A stretch of 64,000 nt of DNA from Dryocola sp. LX212 (GTDB lineage Bacteria > Pseudomonadota > Gammaproteobacteria > Enterobacterales > Enterobacteriaceae), in assembly GCA_041504365.1 (NCBI GenBank), contig CP167917.1:4566974-4630973 (forward strand), given 5' to 3'. This document shows positions 8,319-22,093 of this stretch, one piece after another. The translations under genes and the position numbers were made by a program. Each line of letters begins with the position of its first letter. The first letter of the stretch is position 1. The notes beneath the pieces were generated by a model, which saw nothing but the letters and a program-made list of their open reading frames with translations, was not told where the DNA came from and made no database searches.

Positions 8319-11105
8319 TTAATGCGCTTCATCCCAGTTCGCGCCGCTGCCCACCTCCACCAGAAGCGGTACATCCAGCTTCATACTGCCTTCCATCAGC
8401 TCGTGGATTTTTACAGAAACGGCTTTTACATCGTCCTTATGCACTTCAAACACCAGCTCATCGTGCACCTGCATGATCATCTTCACGCGCGGCTTATCTT
8501 TTTCCAGCCAGGCGTCCACGGCAATCATTGCGCGCTTGATGATGTCCGCAGCAGTTCCCTGCATTGGGGCGTTGATTGCGGCACGTTCAGCGCCCGCACG
8601 GCGCGCACCGTTGCTTGAATTGATGTCCGGAAGGTACAGGCGGCGTCCGTCCAGCGTTTCGACATAGCCTTTGTCTTTCGCCTGCTGGCGGGTGCGCTCC
8701 ATGTATTCCAGCACGCCCGGGTAGCGCTCAAAATAGAGATCCATGTACTTCTGGGACTCTTTACGCGGGATGTTGAGCTGCCGGGAGAGGCCAAACGCGC
8801 TCATGCCGTAGATCAGGCCGAAGTTAATCGCTTTCGCGCTGCGGCGCTGTTCGCCGGTAACGCTGTCCAGCGGCTGGCCAAAGACCTCCGCCGCCGTGGC
8901 CCGGTGAATATCCTTACCTTCCGCAAACGCGGTAAGCAGGCCTTTATCGCGCGACAGATGCGCCATGATGCGTAACTCAATCTGTGAATAGTCCGCAGAA
9001 ACAATGACATAATCGTCAGGGGCGATAAACGCCTGACGAATACGTCGCCCTTCTTCGTTACGAACCGGAATATTTTGCAGGTTAGGATCGGTGGAGGATA
9101 AACGCCCCGTCGCCGCCACGGCCTGGTGATAAGAAGTATGCACGCGGCCCGTTTTCTCATTGATCATCAGCGGCAGCTTGTCCGTGTAGGTAGATTTCAG
9201 CTTCGCCAGACCGCGATACTCCAGAATCACTTTTGGCAGCGGATAATCCAGCGCCAGCTCTTCAAGCACCTCCTCCGACGTGGACGGCGCGCCGCCAGGC
9301 GTTTTCTTCAGCGGCTTGATACCCTGCTTTTCGAACAGGATAGTTTGCAGCTGCTTAGTGGAGGAGAGGTTAAAAGCTTCGCCGGCAATGTCATGCGCTT
9401 TGATTTCCAGCTCGCCCAGGCGCTTGGTCAGCTGCTCTGAGTGGATGTGCAGCAGTGCCGGGTCGATCTTCACGCCGTTACGTTCGATGCGGGACAGCAC
9501 GGGGACCAGCGGCATCTCGACATGATTAAAAATGTTCAGCGGACCTTCGCACTTCTCAAGCTTCGGCCACATTTTCAGATGCAGCTGCAGGGTGACATCC
9601 GCATCTTCGGCGGCGTAGCGCCCGGCCTGTTCAAGATCGATTTGGTTGAAGGTAAGCTGCTTTTTACCCTTACCGGCAATCTCTTCGAAGGTGATAGTTT
9701 TGTGGCCAAGCCAGCGGTCGGCCAGGCTGTCCATATCGTGACGCCCGGCCACGCTATCCAGAATGTAGGATTCGAGCATGGTATCAAAAGCGATACCGCG
9801 CAGTTCAATACCATAGTTACCCACGATACCGCGGTCGTACTTGAGGTTCTGGCCAACCTTCAGCGCATTTTCATCTTCAAGGATTGGTTTGAGGAGTTCC
9901 AGAACACGCTCAAGTGGAAGCTGGTCCGGCGCATCGATGTAATCATGCCCGACCGGGATATAGCAGGCCACGCCCGGTTCGGTGGCAAACGAGAGGCCAA
10001 CCAGGCGGGCACTGACGTTATCAAGGCTGTCGGTTTCCGTATCAAAGGCAAAGAACGGGGCTTTCTTCAGGTGCTCAATCCACTCAACGAGGACTTTTTC
10101 GTCAAGGATGGTGACGTAGTTGTCATAAGAAAGCGTGCTGGCTGGCTCTTCTGGCTCAGCATCGATTTCGATGGTTTTTTGAGGTTTCGCGGCAGGCTTC
10201 GTACTTTTAGTCTGTAGCCACTTGCCGGCTTCGACGTCCGTGATCCAGCGTTTGAACTCGTACTGCTTAAACATGCCAAGCAGTTCTTCCGCGGCTGGCT
10301 GCTGTACTTCCAGCTGTTCGCAGCTCAGCTCCAGCTCCACATCAGTTTTGATGGTTGCCAGCTGGTAAGAGAGATAAGCTACCTCCTTGTTCTGCTCAAG
10401 TTTGGCCGCCATCGTTTTCGCGCCGCGGAAACTCAGCTCGGCGATCTTTTCTGGGTTGGCGTAAAGCGCATCAAGGCCACCCAGCCCCTGCAGAAGTGCC
10501 TGTGCGGTTTTCTCCCCTACGCCCGGCACGCCTGGAATGTTATCCGACGAGTCGCCCATCAGGGCGAGGAAATCAATAATCAGCTCTGGCGGCACGCCAT
10601 ATTTGGTCTGCACCTCTTCCGGCCCGAGGATGGTGTTGGTCATGGTATTGATTAGCGTCACGCCCGGCGTCACCAGCTGGGCCATGTCTTTATCGCCGGT
10701 GCTGATAAGCACCGGGCGGCCCATTTTTTCAGCCTCCAGCGCCAGCGTACCGATCACATCGTCCGCTTCTACGCCGGAAACGGCCAGCAGTGGCAGCCCC
10801 ATCGCTTTAACCATGGCATGTAAAGGTTCAATCTGAGCGCGCAGGTCGTCCGGCATCGGCGGGCGATGCGATTTGTAATGCTCAAATAGCTCGTCGCGGA
10901 AGGTTTTTCCTTTTGCGTCAAACACCACGGCGGCATGTGTCGGCTGATACTGCATGATGAGGCTGCGCAGCATATTCAGTACGCCATACATCGCGCCGGT
11001 TGGCTCGCCTGCACTGTTGGTCAGAGGAGGAAAGGCGTGGTAAGCCCGATAAAGATAGGAAGAGCCATCAACGAGGATAAGCGGGTTTTGCGCGATCTGA
11101 ACCAT
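8319..11105 (-). CDS. polA: DNA polymerase I
   Basis: This protein performs gap filling, Okazaki fragment maturation and excision repair. It has 928 residues, identical in length to E. coli. The 5'-3' nuclease domain (about 1-320) contains [12 protein letters not shown] and [16 protein letters not shown]. The 3'-5' exonuclease domain (about 325-515) has [11 protein letters not shown]. The polymerase domain has motif [10 protein letters not shown], the O-helix [19 protein letters not shown] and motif [10 protein letters not shown] near 882. The ATG at 11105 is preferred over one five codons upstream because the family starts MVQI. A DnaA box lies about 130 bp upstream. Confidence 0.99.
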   Translation of the reverse strand: MVQIAQNPLILVDGSSYLYRAYHAFPPLTNSAGEPTGAMYGVLNMLRSLIMQYQPTHAAVVFDAKGKTFRDELFEHYKSHRPPMPDDLRAQIEPLHAMVKAMGLPLLAVSGVEADDVIGTLALEAEKMGRPVLISTGDKDMAQLVTPGVTLINTMTNTILGPEEVQTKYGVPPELIIDFLALMGDSSDNIPGVPGVGEKTAQALLQGLGGLDALYANPEKIAELSFRGAKTMAAKLEQNKEVAYLSYQLATIKTDVELELSCEQLEVQQPAAEELLGMFKQYEFKRWITDVEAGKWLQTKSTKPAAKPQKTIEIDAEPEEPASTLSYDNYVTILDEKVLVEWIEHLKKAPFFAFDTETDSLDNVSARLVGLSFATEPGVACYIPVGHDYIDAPDQLPLERVLELLKPILEDENALKVGQNLKYDRGIVGNYGIELRGIAFDTMLESYILDSVAGRHDMDSLADRWLGHKTITFEEIAGKGKKQLTFNQIDLEQAGRYAAEDADVTLQLHLKMWPKLEKCEGPLNIFNHVEMPLVPVLSRIERNGVKIDPALLHIHSEQLTKRLGELEIKAHDIAGEAFNLSSTKQLQTILFEKQGIKPLKKTPGGAPSTSEEVLEELALDYPLPKVILEYRGLAKLKSTYTDKLPLMINEKTGRVHTSYHQAVAATGRLSSTDPNLQNIPVRNEEGRRIRQAFIAPDDYVIVSADYSQIELRIMAHLSRDKGLLTAFAEGKDIHRATAAEVFGQPLDSVTGEQRRSAKAINFGLIYGMSAFGLSRQLNIPRKESQKYMDLYFERYPGVLEYMERTRQQAKDKGYVETLDGRRLYLPDINSSNGARRAGAERAAINAPMQGTAADIIKRAMIAVDAWLEKDKPRVKMIMQVHDELVFEVHKDDVKAVSVKIHELMEGSMKLDVPLLVEVGSGANWDEAH

Positions 11106-11236
11106 AATGTTCCGTTCCATGCCTGGTTTTTAGAATATTGCTAAAGGATGCCATAGCCTGGCCAAAAACATGAACTTTTGGCGGCGATTAGCGAAAAAGT
11201 TTTGTCGATCTGCGGGATCTTACGCAGGATCGAAAT

Positions 11237-11245
11237 TGTGGATAA
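11237..11245 (-). promoter_or_regulatory. DnaA box upstream of polA
   Basis: TGTGGATAA is the complement of the perfect 9-mer TTATCCACA. It sits 132 bp upstream of polA. DnaA has been reported to stimulate polA expression in E. coli, so the site may be functional. Confidence 0.7.
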
Positions 11246-11440
11246 CTTTGTGCATAGTTTTATAACTATCTAATATCCTGAAGGAATACAAAGTCCCACA
11301 ACTCTATATTATGATTAAAATCAAATAGTTATAATAATATGAAATCCTTGCTCTTCATTTTTCACATAATGGATGAATGTGGATATAAAACTATTTTTTT
11401 ACGAAAACGCAGCTGAATCGCTTGCGAACGTAAGAAGACC

Positions 11441-11460
11441 GCCGCCAGATGCGGCTTTTT
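11441..11460 (+). terminator. Orphan rho-independent terminator upstream of yihG
   Basis: GCCGC-CAGAT-GCGGC followed by TTTTT forms a short G/C stem with a U tail on the plus strand. No plus-strand gene lies upstream, since polA runs the other way. It could end a small RNA or attenuate a long yihG leader. Confidence 0.55.
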
Positions 11461-11555
11461 GAATAATCGCAGGGGGTAGAAATCTGATAAAATTCGCGGC
11501 TTACGATCCCTGATTTTATCATCCCTATCATCCTAACCTTCTGAAATAAATAATT

Positions 11556-12461
11556 ATGTCGAGATTGTTGGCTGCGATCACTTTAGTAATCAGTGTCGCC
11601 CTTACCATTCTGGTTACGGTCTTATGCTCCGTGCCGATCATCATTGCTGGCATCACTAAGCTACTGCTGCCCGTGCCTGCGATCTGGCGCTCCATCTCGA
11701 AATTTGCCGATTTTATGATGTACTGCTGGTGCGAGGGGCTGGCTTTTCTGCTTCGCCTGAACCCGCATTTGAAATGGGACGTTGAAGGGCTTGAAGGGCT
11801 GAATAAGAAAAACTGGTATTTGCTTATCTGTAATCACCGCAGCTGGGCGGACATCGTGATTTTATGCGTGCTGTTTCGCAAACGCATCCCAATGAATAAG
11901 TACTTTCTTAAACAGCAACTGGCCTGGGTACCCTTTATTGGATTTGCATGCTGGGCCCTGGATATGCCGTTCATGAAGCGCTACACGCGCGGTTACTTGT
12001 TACGCCACCCGGAACGTCGTGGCAAAGACATTGAGACAACTCGCAAATCCTGTGAAAAATTCCGCATCCATCCGACGAGTATCGTCAATTTTGTTGAAGG
12101 CTCGCGCTTTACGCTGGATAAACGCCTGGAAACACGCTCCGTATTCCAGAATTTGTTGCCGCCAAAAGCTGCAGGTATTGCGATGGCTCTGAGCGTATTA
12201 GGGCCACAGTTCGATAAGATCCTCAACGTAACGCTTTGCTATCCGGAAAACAGACGCTCGCCGTTTTACGACATGCTGACAGGGAAAATGACAAGAATAG
12301 TGGTGCGGGTTTCACTGATTCCCATTGAGGAAGAGCTGCACGGAGATTATGTGAATGATAAGGTGTTTAAACGCCACTTTCAGGGATGGCTCAATGAGTT
12401 ATGGCATGAGAAAGACGCGCTGCTTAACAGCATAATGCAAAAGAAGAAAGCCGGTCAATGA
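11556..12461 (+). CDS. yihG: PlsC-family acyltransferase YihG
   Basis: This inner-membrane acyltransferase has 301 residues (about 310 in E. coli) and is related to 1-acyl-glycerol-3-phosphate acyltransferase. A long hydrophobic N-terminus (residues 5-40) anchors it. The catalytic H-x4-D is H94 to D99 in NHRSWAD, and the substrate-binding block is [10 protein letters not shown] near 183. It may acylate lysophosphatidate in addition to PlsC; its exact substrate preference is not readable here. It is divergent from polA and convergent with dsbA, with a shared terminator over its stop codon. Confidence 0.92.
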   Translation: MSRLLAAITLVISVALTILVTVLCSVPIIIAGITKLLLPVPAIWRSISKFADFMMYCWCEGLAFLLRLNPHLKWDVEGLEGLNKKNWYLLICNHRSWADIVILCVLFRKRIPMNKYFLKQQLAWVPFIGFACWALDMPFMKRYTRGYLLRHPERRGKDIETTRKSCEKFRIHPTSIVNFVEGSRFTLDKRLETRSVFQNLLPPKAAGIAMALSVLGPQFDKILNVTLCYPENRRSPFYDMLTGKMTRIVVRVSLIPIEEELHGDYVNDKVFKRHFQGWLNELWHEKDALLNSIMQKKKAGQ

Positions 12462-12475
12462 CCGGCTTTTTACTT
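12450..12475. terminator. Bidirectional terminator yihG/dsbA
   Basis: AAAGCCGGTCA-ATGACCGGCTTTTT is a near-perfect hairpin with A and T runs on opposite sides. It overlaps the yihG stop codon and can serve both convergent genes. Confidence 0.85.
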
Positions 12476-13097
12476 ACTTTTTCTCGACCAGGAATTTCGT
12501 TACCTCAGCGTATTGCTTAACAAACGCATCCATATTGCTGGTATCCATACCCTGAGGATTCAGCTGGTATTTGCCGTTAACGAAAATCGCCGGTACGCCC
12601 TGCAGCTGCAGGTCAGAGGCTGCTTTTTCCTGCTGTGCCACCAGAGACTTCACGACGAAGCTGTTCCACGCTGCATCATACTCCTCCGGTTTTACGCCAG
12701 CATCAAGGAAGACTTTACGGATATCCGCAACGTTATGTATGGTCTGAGTTTTCTGCACGGCTTCAAACATTGGGGCAGTAATTTTATCTTCCACACCCAG
12801 CGCCATCGCCACAGCCCACGCCTGAGTCAGGTCTTTACCCAATGGGCCCAAGAACTCAACGTGATACTTGGTCATTTTGGTGCCTTCCGGCAGTTTTTTT
12901 CTCACGTTATCGGAAACGTGTAGCACTTCTTCAAACTCGTAGCAGTGCGGGCAGTAGAAAGAGAAGAACTCTAATACCTGCGGTTCACCTGCAACGGGTT
13001 TGTCGATGGTGACGTACTCTTTACCATCGGTGAACTGGGCAGCAGAGGCACTGAATGCCAGAATCATACCCGCGAGTGCCAGCCAAATTTTTTTCAT
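12474..13097 (-). CDS. dsbA: Periplasmic thiol:disulfide oxidase DsbA
   Basis: This enzyme introduces disulfide bonds into exported proteins and is reoxidised by DsbB. It has 207 residues including a signal peptide of 19 ([19 protein letters not shown], then AQFTDG). The thioredoxin-type active site CPHC is at precursor residues 49-52 (mature 30-33), and the cis-Pro loop GVPAIFVNG is near 168. It lies 27 bp downstream of srkA and is probably co-transcribed with it, as in E. coli. Confidence 0.98.
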   Translation of the reverse strand: MKKIWLALAGMILAFSASAAQFTDGKEYVTIDKPVAGEPQVLEFFSFYCPHCYEFEEVLHVSDNVRKKLPEGTKMTKYHVEFLGPLGKDLTQAWAVAMALGVEDKITAPMFEAVQKTQTIHNVADIRKVFLDAGVKPEEYDAAWNSFVVKSLVAQQEKAASDLQLQGVPAIFVNGKYQLNPQGMDTSNMDAFVKQYAEVTKFLVEKK

Positions 13098-13124
13098 ATT
13101 CCTTTCTCTCCTGAATAGTACTGA

Positions 13125-14111
13125 CTAATACATTGGTGTTAATTGTAGTGGAGGTTCACGCAGAACCCGGACTTGCTCGGTGAACGTTGCAGTCTGACTG
13201 CGCCAGTAATCCTCCTCCTTGAGCCAAGGGAAATTCCTGGGAAAAGCAGGGTCATCCCAGCGACGAATTATCCACGCGAGATAATAAACCATACGCATGG
13301 CGCGTAAAGGTTCGATAAGGGCGATTTCGTCTGAATTGAAGGGGGTAAACTCTTCATAGGCTTCAATGATGGTTTCGAGCTGCATACGCTGCTCGGCTTT
13401 ATCACCATTCAGCAACATCCAGATATCCTGAACGGCGGGGCCGTTACGGGCATCATCAAGATCGACAAAGAACGGTCCGTCACGCCAGAGTATGTTCCCC
13501 GGATGGCAGTCACCGTGTAAACGCAAAGCGTCGAATTCATCATGCCAGCGGAGCTTAACTTCATTAATGAGGGCATCGGTGGCCTTCAGAAAAGCAGCCT
13601 TTAACGCGACGGGCACCAGCTTTGTTTGTTCAAATAGAGCCCTTGGCTCCAGGAGATACTCCTCGAGGCCAATAGTGGGCCGCTTCGCAAACAGATTACG
13701 CCGTCCAGTCTGGTGGATCCGCCCTAAATAGCGTCCAACCCACTCCATCTGATCGATGTTATCGGTTTCATATTGTCGTCCACCGAGGCTCGGGAAGACC
13801 GTATACATAAAACCCTGATGGCGCAGTAAAGTATTGCCCGCATAGGAGAGCGGTGCTGCAACCGGCACTTCATCTGCCAACAGTTCAGCAGCAAACTGAT
13901 GCTCTTCCTGAATTTGTTCAGCAGACCAGCGCTTAGGGCGATAAAACTTCACCACGTAGCGTTTGCGATCCTCATCCTGAAACTGGTAAACGCGGTTCTC
14001 AAAGCTATTTAATGGGGTCAGCCCGGAATCCACCCGTATGCCCTGCTCAAAAAGGGCATCCATGATGGTATCCGGATGTAGAGTCTGAAAATTGAAAGCG
14101 CTGTCCGTCAT
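13125..14111 (-). CDS. srkA: Stress response kinase SrkA (RdoA/YihE)
   Basis: This cytoplasmic Ser/Thr kinase of the aminoglycoside-phosphotransferase fold has 328 residues. The catalytic loop is LHGDCHPGNILW (about residue 198), and the metal-binding DLDDARNGPAVQD is about 15 residues on. In E. coli it is induced by the Cpx envelope-stress system and counters toxin-type cell death. It sits between yihD and dsbA on the same strand. Confidence 0.95.
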   Translation of the reverse strand: MTDSAFNFQTLHPDTIMDALFEQGIRVDSGLTPLNSFENRVYQFQDEDRKRYVVKFYRPKRWSAEQIQEEHQFAAELLADEVPVAAPLSYAGNTLLRHQGFMYTVFPSLGGRQYETDNIDQMEWVGRYLGRIHQTGRRNLFAKRPTIGLEEYLLEPRALFEQTKLVPVALKAAFLKATDALINEVKLRWHDEFDALRLHGDCHPGNILWRDGPFFVDLDDARNGPAVQDIWMLLNGDKAEQRMQLETIIEAYEEFTPFNSDEIALIEPLRAMRMVYYLAWIIRRWDDPAFPRNFPWLKEEDYWRSQTATFTEQVRVLREPPLQLTPMY

Positions 14112-14187
14112 CCAGGCAACCGGCAGTTAATACGAATAGTTCAGGATACCATTTCGCAGCGGCTTAGGTGGCCCGGCTTACAAGCTT

Positions 14188-14457
14188 TTACTCTTTAATT
14201 ACCCCGCGCGCGCGCAACAGCGCCGTTTTGAAATCTTCTTCATAGTCTTTTTTAATACCCGGAATAACAGCATCTTTTGAAGAATCGCGCATTTTAAGAT
14301 GGTAGATCAGCACATCGTCAGTGAGATCGCTCATTTCACCGGTATAGCCTGACTCTTGAGTAAGTTTCTGCAAAAATTGGATCAGGTTCAGGTCGGGCTC
14401 TTTCTGCCACGCGGGTTGTAACAGCTCAAGCAGTTCGTTAAGACGCTTACATTTCAT
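14188..14457 (-). CDS. yihD: Conserved protein YihD (DUF1040)
   Basis: This small soluble protein of unknown function has 89 residues, the same length as E. coli YihD ([25 protein letters not shown]). There is no signal peptide or membrane segment. It lies upstream of srkA-dsbA with a 76-bp gap and is divergent from mobA. A good ribosome-binding site (AAAGGAG) precedes the ATG. Confidence 0.93.
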   Translation of the reverse strand: MKCKRLNELLELLQPAWQKEPDLNLIQFLQKLTQESGYTGEMSDLTDDVLIYHLKMRDSSKDAVIPGIKKDYEEDFKTALLRARGVIKE

Positions 14458-14529
14458 GATGGTGCTCCTTTCACTTGCGAGATATCACACGTTAGCAGGC
14501 TCAATCCCACATTAAAAGAGGCGATATTA

Positions 14530-15111
14530 GTGACACGTTTAACGGAAGTAACCGGGGTTATTCTGGCTGGTGGGCGGGCCACAAGAATGGGTGGTCAGGA
14601 TAAAGGGCTTATCAGCCTGAAAGGTAAGCCGCTGTATGAACATATCGTCAATAAGCTCGCTCCACAGGTTGGCAAACTGGCGATCAGTGCTAACAGGAAT
14701 AGAGAAAAATATCAGTCCCTTGGTTATCCTGTGCTAAGCGATACTTTACCTGATTATCCAGGACCACTGGCGGGTATGCTGTCCGTAATGCAGCAGCTGG
14801 ATGCCGAATGGTTTCTGTTTTGCCCCTGCGATACGCCTAATATTCCAGACGATCTCGCAGCCCGGCTTTGGGGGGCACGCGGACAGTTTCCTGCGGTATG
14901 GGTAAACGACGGGGATCGGGATCATCCAACACTCGCACTTGTTCATCGCAAGCTTACTCCAGCGCTTGAAAACTACCTTGCTTCAGGCGAACGCCGTGTA
15001 ATGGTCTTCCTGAGAGAGGCTGACGGCCATCCGGTACTCTTTTCTGGACAACAATTAAGCTTCGCCAATGTAAATTCGCCAGTAGATTTAGCCCAATGGG
15101 AGAACAAATAG
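14530..15111 (+). CDS. mobA: Molybdenum cofactor guanylyltransferase MobA
   Basis: This enzyme transfers GMP from GTP to molybdopterin-Mo to form the bis-MGD cofactor. It has 193 residues. The nucleotide-binding signature is LAGGRATRMGGQDKGL (residues 12-27), and the metal site is in FCPCDTPNIP near 97-106. The start is a GTG at 14530 with an AGAGG site just upstream, which fits the conserved N-terminus. mobB begins immediately after the stop. It is more diverged from E. coli than most proteins in the window. Confidence 0.95.
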   Translation: MTRLTEVTGVILAGGRATRMGGQDKGLISLKGKPLYEHIVNKLAPQVGKLAISANRNREKYQSLGYPVLSDTLPDYPGPLAGMLSVMQQLDAEWFLFCPCDTPNIPDDLAARLWGARGQFPAVWVNDGDRDHPTLALVHRKLTPALENYLASGERRVMVFLREADGHPVLFSGQQLSFANVNSPVDLAQWENK

Positions 15112-15618
15112 ATGGTGCCTCTGTTGGCCTTTGCCGCATGGAGCGGTACGGGAAAAACAACGCTGCTTAAGCTATTGATCTCATTACTTAATAAGAAAGG
15201 GATACGTCCGGGACTTATCAAACATACCCATCATGATGTCGATGTCGATAGACCAGGAAAAGACAGCTATGAGCTGCGTAAGGCAGGCGCTGCGCAGACG
15301 ATTGTCGCCAATCAAAATCGTTGGGCCTTAATGACGGAAACACCAGAACAGGAAGAATTGGATTTATGCAGGTTAGCCAGCCGTATGGATTCTACATCAC
15401 TGGATGTGATACTGGTGGAAGGCTTTAAGCATGAAGCTATACCGAAGATTTTACTGTACAGAGCCCAGGTTGGGCGCGGTCTGGATGAGCTGTTGATCGA
15501 CAGCAACGTGATTGCCATTGCCAGTGATATAGCGATCCCTGAAACAGAGCTACCGGTTCTGAATATTAATTCACCGGAAGAAATTGCTGATTTTGTTGCC
15601 GAATGGCTTAATAAATGA
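15112..15618 (+). CDS. mobB: Molybdopterin-guanine dinucleotide adaptor MobB
   Basis: This P-loop GTP-binding partner of MobA has 168 residues (about 170-175 in relatives). The Walker A is AWSGTGKTT (residues 9-17). The conserved LIKHTHHDVDVDRPGKDSYELRKAGA follows, and VEGFKHEAIPKI lies near 103. It helps MobA but is not essential. It is translationally coupled to mobA (no gap) and convergent with the rRNA operon. Confidence 0.95.
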   Translation: MVPLLAFAAWSGTGKTTLLKLLISLLNKKGIRPGLIKHTHHDVDVDRPGKDSYELRKAGAAQTIVANQNRWALMTETPEQEELDLCRLASRMDSTSLDVILVEGFKHEAIPKILLYRAQVGRGLDELLIDSNVIAIASDIAIPETELPVLNINSPEEIADFVAEWLNK

Positions 15619-15623
15619 GTATC

Positions 15624-15648
15624 GCCTGCTCTTTAGCGGGCATTTTTA
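15624..15648 (+). terminator. mobAB terminator
   Basis: GCCTGC-TCTTTA-GCGGGC followed by a T run lies 5 bp after the mobB stop. Confidence 0.7.
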
Positions 15649-15663
15649 TAAATTGCAGACGGC

Positions 15664-15694
15664 AAAAAGCCCTGTACAGAGTACAGGGCTTTTT
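15664..15694 (-). terminator. rRNA operon terminator
   Basis: AAAAAGCCCTGTAC-AGA-GTACAGGGCTTTTT is a perfect 14-bp stem placed just beyond the 3' end of 5S. It is symmetrical and can stop transcription from both sides, including mobB read-through. Confidence 0.92.
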
Positions 15695-15703
15695 ACTTGT
15701 TTG

Positions 15704-15823
15704 GAGCCTGGCAGTTCCCTACTCTCGCATGGGGAGACCCCACACTACCATCGGCGCTACGGCGTTTCACTTCTGAGTTCGGCATGGGGTCAGGTGGGAC
15801 CACCGCGCTAGTGCCGCCAGGCA
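15704..15823 (-). rRNA. rrf: 5S ribosomal RNA
   Basis: This is 120 nt on the minus strand, starting TGCCTGGCGGCACTAGCGCG and closing with the complementary end CTGCCAGGC. It matches enterobacterial 5S almost base for base. It is the last gene of the operon, with no tRNA gene between it and the terminator. Confidence 0.98.
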
Positions 15824-15924
15824 TATTCTGTGTATTGACCGTTATACTTCCGTATAACCATCAACTTAAATCTGGAACATTCAGCTGAAAATCAAATCTC
15901 TCACCAAAACACCTTCGGTGTTGT

Positions 15925-18945
<3,021 letters not shown>

Positions 18946-19328
18946 TCACAACCCGAAGGTGTCTCGTAAGACACAATCGTATGTTGTGAAAATTTGAGAG
19001 ACTCGAACATATCGTATTCCCATTCCTTATTACGGAGGAATGAGACGACATGTCGTTTCAATTTTCAGCTTGTTCCGGATTTTTAAAGAGCAAATATCTC
19101 AAACATAACTCAGAGAGTCAGTTTTGAGATATTGAGGTCGGCGACTTTCACTCACAAACCAGCAAGTGGCGTCCCCTAGGGGATTCGAACCCCTGTTACC
19201 GCCGTGAAAGGGCGGTGTCCTGGGCCTCTAGACGAAGGGGACACTGAAGTCTCAATCGCAAGACGCCTTGCTTCTTTACTTTCATCAGACAATCTGTGTG
19301 AGCACTACGCAAGTTCGTATCTTTCAGG
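18946..19328 (-). other. 16S-23S spacer region
   Basis: The spacer holds one tRNA-Glu gene and, between it and 23S, a boxA antitermination element (TGCTCTTTAAAAATCC, about 19078-19093). Sequences flanking 16S and 23S would form the RNase III processing stems. I see nothing else in it. Confidence 0.8.
19167..19242 (-). tRNA. gltU: tRNA-Glu (UUC)
   Basis: This is a 76-nt tRNA on the minus strand beginning GTCCCCTTCGTCTAGAGGCC with anticodon TTC in CCCTTTCACGG. The T arm is GGGGTTCGAATCCCC and the CCA end is encoded. It is the only tRNA in the 16S-23S spacer. The symbol follows the equivalent spacer tRNA of E. coli rrnC. Confidence 0.98.
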
Positions 19329-20869
<1,541 letters not shown>

Positions 20870-21036
20870 AAGCTTGATTTGCTTCAACTCGTGAAGCGGT
20901 GCTCAAAAATTAACTTTCGTAATAATTCAACTAAATGAATTACTGCTTGGTCACTCTTCAAGACTTGATATTTTTTTTGCATCCGAAGATGCTGAGATAT
21001 CAATCCTGCGAGTGCCCACACAGATTGTCTGATAAA

Positions 21037-21048
21037 TTGTTAAAGAGC
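21037..21048 (-). promoter_or_regulatory. rRNA leader boxA antitermination site
   Basis: TGCTCTTTAACA on the minus strand matches the rrn boxA consensus, which recruits NusB/S10 and keeps polymerase from rho termination. It lies downstream of P2, before 16S. Confidence 0.85.
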
Positions 21049-21088
21049 AGTGAGTTACGCGCTTTCGCTTGCTAACTCGAGGTGGCGT

Positions 21089-21116
21089 ATATTACGCTTT
21101 CCTCTTTCAGAGTCAA
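21089..21116 (-). promoter_or_regulatory. rRNA promoter P2
   Basis: The -35 is TTGACT (21111-21116), the -10 is TAATAT (21089-21094) and the spacer is 16 bp. It resembles E. coli rrn P2, including TTGACTCTG. Confidence 0.9.
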
Positions 21117-21186
21117 GCGTTTATTTTCGCTTTCGTCTGACTGACGGGCCGGTTTGTAAGCCGTTGTGCCGTGTCAGTGGAGGCGC

Positions 21187-21214
21187 AGTATAGGGATTTT
21201 TCGGAGGCTGACAA
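21187..21214 (-). promoter_or_regulatory. rRNA promoter P1
   Basis: The -35 is TTGTCA (21209-21214), the -10 is TATACT (21187-21192) and the spacer is 16 bp, followed by the G/C-rich GCGCCTCC discriminator typical of stringently controlled promoters. The A/T-rich stretch 21218-21262 just upstream is the likely UP element. Fis sites would lie further up, toward yieP. Confidence 0.92.
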
Positions 21215-21365
21215 GGGTTAATTGCAAAATTATTACCAAGCGCCTCTTTTTTCTACAATCAGGTTACAAAAGGCACATGGCTCGGCATATTTGCTGTTTT
21301 TAGCATCAGAAAAAGATGCCTGGTGGCATACTACAAAGAGAAACATAGCCTAAGGAATTGCACCC

Positions 21366-22064
21366 ATGTCTTTATCCGCACAACAACTCGCGGCACAAAA
21401 GAACCTTTCTTATGTTCTTGCCGAGAAGCTGGCCCGAAGGATCCTGAAAGGTGAATACCCGGCAGGCAGTATCCTGCCGGGCGAGATGGAGCTGGGAGAC
21501 CTGTTCGGCGTGAGCCGCACCGCCGTGAGGGAAGCCGTAAAGACATTAACTGCTAAAGGCATGGTTTTGCCTCGCCCGCGCATTGGTACCCGCATCATGC
21601 CCCGCAGCCACTGGAATTTTCTGGATAAGGAACTCCTCACCTGGTGGATGACAGAGGAAAACTTTAACGAGGTGGTGGAATACTTCCTTGTTATGCGTAA
21701 TAGCCTCGAACCACAGGCTTGTTCACTTGCAGCTCTCCACGGCACCAGCGAGCAGAAAGCACAGCTGAAGATAATGATGGCAGAAATGGTGAGCCTTAAA
21801 GCGGCCTTTAACCGCGAACGATGGATAGAAGTGGATATGGCCTACCACGAAAAGATCTACGAAATGAGTGCTAACCCTTTCCTTTGCTCTTTCGCTAACT
21901 TGTTCCGTTCTATTTATTACAATTACTTCACGGCTATAACCGATAATCAGGTCGTGAAGCTCGATTTACATCAGGCGATAGTTGATGCCATTTGTCAGGG
22001 AGACAGCCTGGCCGCGCTCGTTGCCGGCCAGACGTTGTTAAAAGAACCCTTCGCTCGTGGTTAA
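21366..22064 (+). CDS. yieP: GntR/FadR-family regulator YieP
   Basis: This cytoplasmic transcription factor has 232 residues (230 in E. coli). The N-terminal winged helix (about 14-80) contains [25 protein letters not shown]. The C-terminal all-helical FCD domain (about 95-225) has metal-site histidines in [11 protein letters not shown] and [11 protein letters not shown]. The ligand is unknown to me. It is divergent from the rRNA operon promoter and lies 29 bp upstream of hsrA, the same neighbours as E. coli rrnC. AAGGAAT precedes the ATG. Confidence 0.94.
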   Translation: MSLSAQQLAAQKNLSYVLAEKLARRILKGEYPAGSILPGEMELGDLFGVSRTAVREAVKTLTAKGMVLPRPRIGTRIMPRSHWNFLDKELLTWWMTEENFNEVVEYFLVMRNSLEPQACSLAALHGTSEQKAQLKIMMAEMVSLKAAFNRERWIEVDMAYHEKIYEMSANPFLCSFANLFRSIYYNYFTAITDNQVVKLDLHQAIVDAICQGDSLAALVAGQTLLKEPFARG

Positions 22065-22093
22065 CGCCTGACCCACTACAGATCAGGATACTA

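Larger units (their letters stand above)
11106..11555. promoter_or_regulatory. polA-yihG divergent intergenic region
   Basis: This 450-bp A/T-rich region holds the polA promoter (minus), a perfect DnaA box (11237-11245), a one-mismatch box (11378-11386), and a plus-strand promoter-terminator pair (11248-11276 and 11441-11460). A TAAAAT element shortly before yihG could be the yihG promoter. No protein gene is evident. Confidence 0.7.

Noticed and set aside
9441..10217. 258-codon open frame antisense to polA
   Set aside because: Covers the exonuclease/polymerase part of polA in the opposite strand; no start signals and no family resemblance.
14530..15618. mobA-mobB as recently acquired genes
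   Set aside because: They are a little richer in A/T and more diverged than neighbours, but gene order, coupling and length are those of the normal enteric locus, so faster divergence is enough.
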